A stretch of 33,472 nt of DNA from Neobacillus vireti. GTDB lineage: Bacteria; Bacillota; Bacilli; Bacillales; Cytobacillaceae. Shown piece after piece: positions 33,402 to 33,472 of this stretch. Positions within the stretch are counted from its first letter, which is position 1, and every line of letters begins with the position of its first letter. The position numbers were made by a program, and so were the translations under genes. The stretch spans positions 373,556 through 407,027 of the forward strand of contig NZ_LDNB01000002.1 in the NCBI RefSeq assembly GCF_001026695.1. The letters run 5' to 3'. Below the pieces are notes generated by a model. That model saw nothing but the letters and a program-made list of their open reading frames with translations, ran no database searches and had not been told where the DNA came from.

Positions 33402-33472
33402 TGTTGATTGGAGTGGAAGGCGCGAGACTCCTGCGGGAGCAGCGGGACAGGTGAGACCCCGCAGGCGCTATA
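33402..33472 (+). repeat. Family A GC-rich element, copy 4 (cut by the window end)
   Basis: The element starts TGTTGATTGGAG and includes CTCCTGCGGGAG and GACCCCGCAGGCGC before the window stops. It lies 42 bases after the pyr terminator, so it would sit between the attenuator and pyrR. The short palindrome TGTGTTAAAACACA precedes it at 33370-33383. Confidence 0.8.

Noticed and set aside
1..33472. tRNA or rRNA genes
   Set aside because: No tRNA cloverleaf or rRNA core sequence was seen; the structured RNAs found are the T-box and the pyr attenuator.

Overview
The window is a chromosomal segment of an endospore-forming Firmicute of the family Bacillaceae, close to Bacillus sensu lato (a Neobacillus/Cytobacillus-like relative would fit, but the genus cannot be fixed from this sequence). 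The evidence is the complete Bacillus-type division and cell wall (dcw) cluster, the sporulation-only genes spoVD, spoVE, spoIIGA, sigE and sigG, a meso-diaminopimelate type MurE, moderately low G+C, and strong AAGGAGG-type ribosome binding sites. All 32 genes lie on the + strand.

Layout. 1-4128: MraZ-box-like direct repeats, then mraZ, rsmH, ftsL and pbpB, closed by a strong terminator. 4129-4992: 860 bases of non-coding repeats ending in a second terminator. 4993-12545: spoVD, then murE, an orphan MurF-N-like gene, mraY, murD and spoVE. 12690-17718: murG, murB, a repeat with a new promoter, divIB, ylxW, ylxX and sbp. 17842-20311: ftsA and ftsZ. 20489-23120: spoIIGA and sigE behind a Spo0A-type promoter, then sigG. 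23121-23947: a second repeat block. 23948-27947: ylmC, ylmD, ylmE, sepF, ylmG, ylmH and divIVA. 27948-31085: T-box leader and ileS. 31325-33201: a DksA-like gene, lspA and an rluD-family gene. 33202-33360: a PyrR-type attenuator whose gene lies outside the window.

Function. MurE, MraY, MurD, MurG and MurB build lipid II. SpoVE flips it or polymerises glycan, and PBP2B and SpoVD crosslink it at the septum and in the spore cortex. FtsZ, FtsA, SepF, FtsL, DivIB and DivIVA assemble and place the septum. SpoIIGA and SigE, then SigG, run the mother-cell and forespore programmes that start from an asymmetric septum. The tail of the window turns to translation (IleS), lipoprotein processing (LspA), rRNA modification (RluD family) and pyrimidine control.

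Gene content is largely that of B. subtilis, so most of the novelty lies between genes. Two families of GC-rich interspersed elements occur several times, and comparing the copies inside this window shows compensatory base changes that support conserved folded structures. One roughly 400-base composite occurs twice, once before spoVD and once before ylmC. The 704-base insertion before ylmC is flanked by perfect 31-base copies of the sigG terminator. Other points of interest are a free-standing MurF-N-like protein between murE and mraY, a spoIIG promoter with the unusual 22-base spacer, a SigF-like promoter overlapping the sigE terminator, and a repeat copy between the pyr attenuator and its gene.
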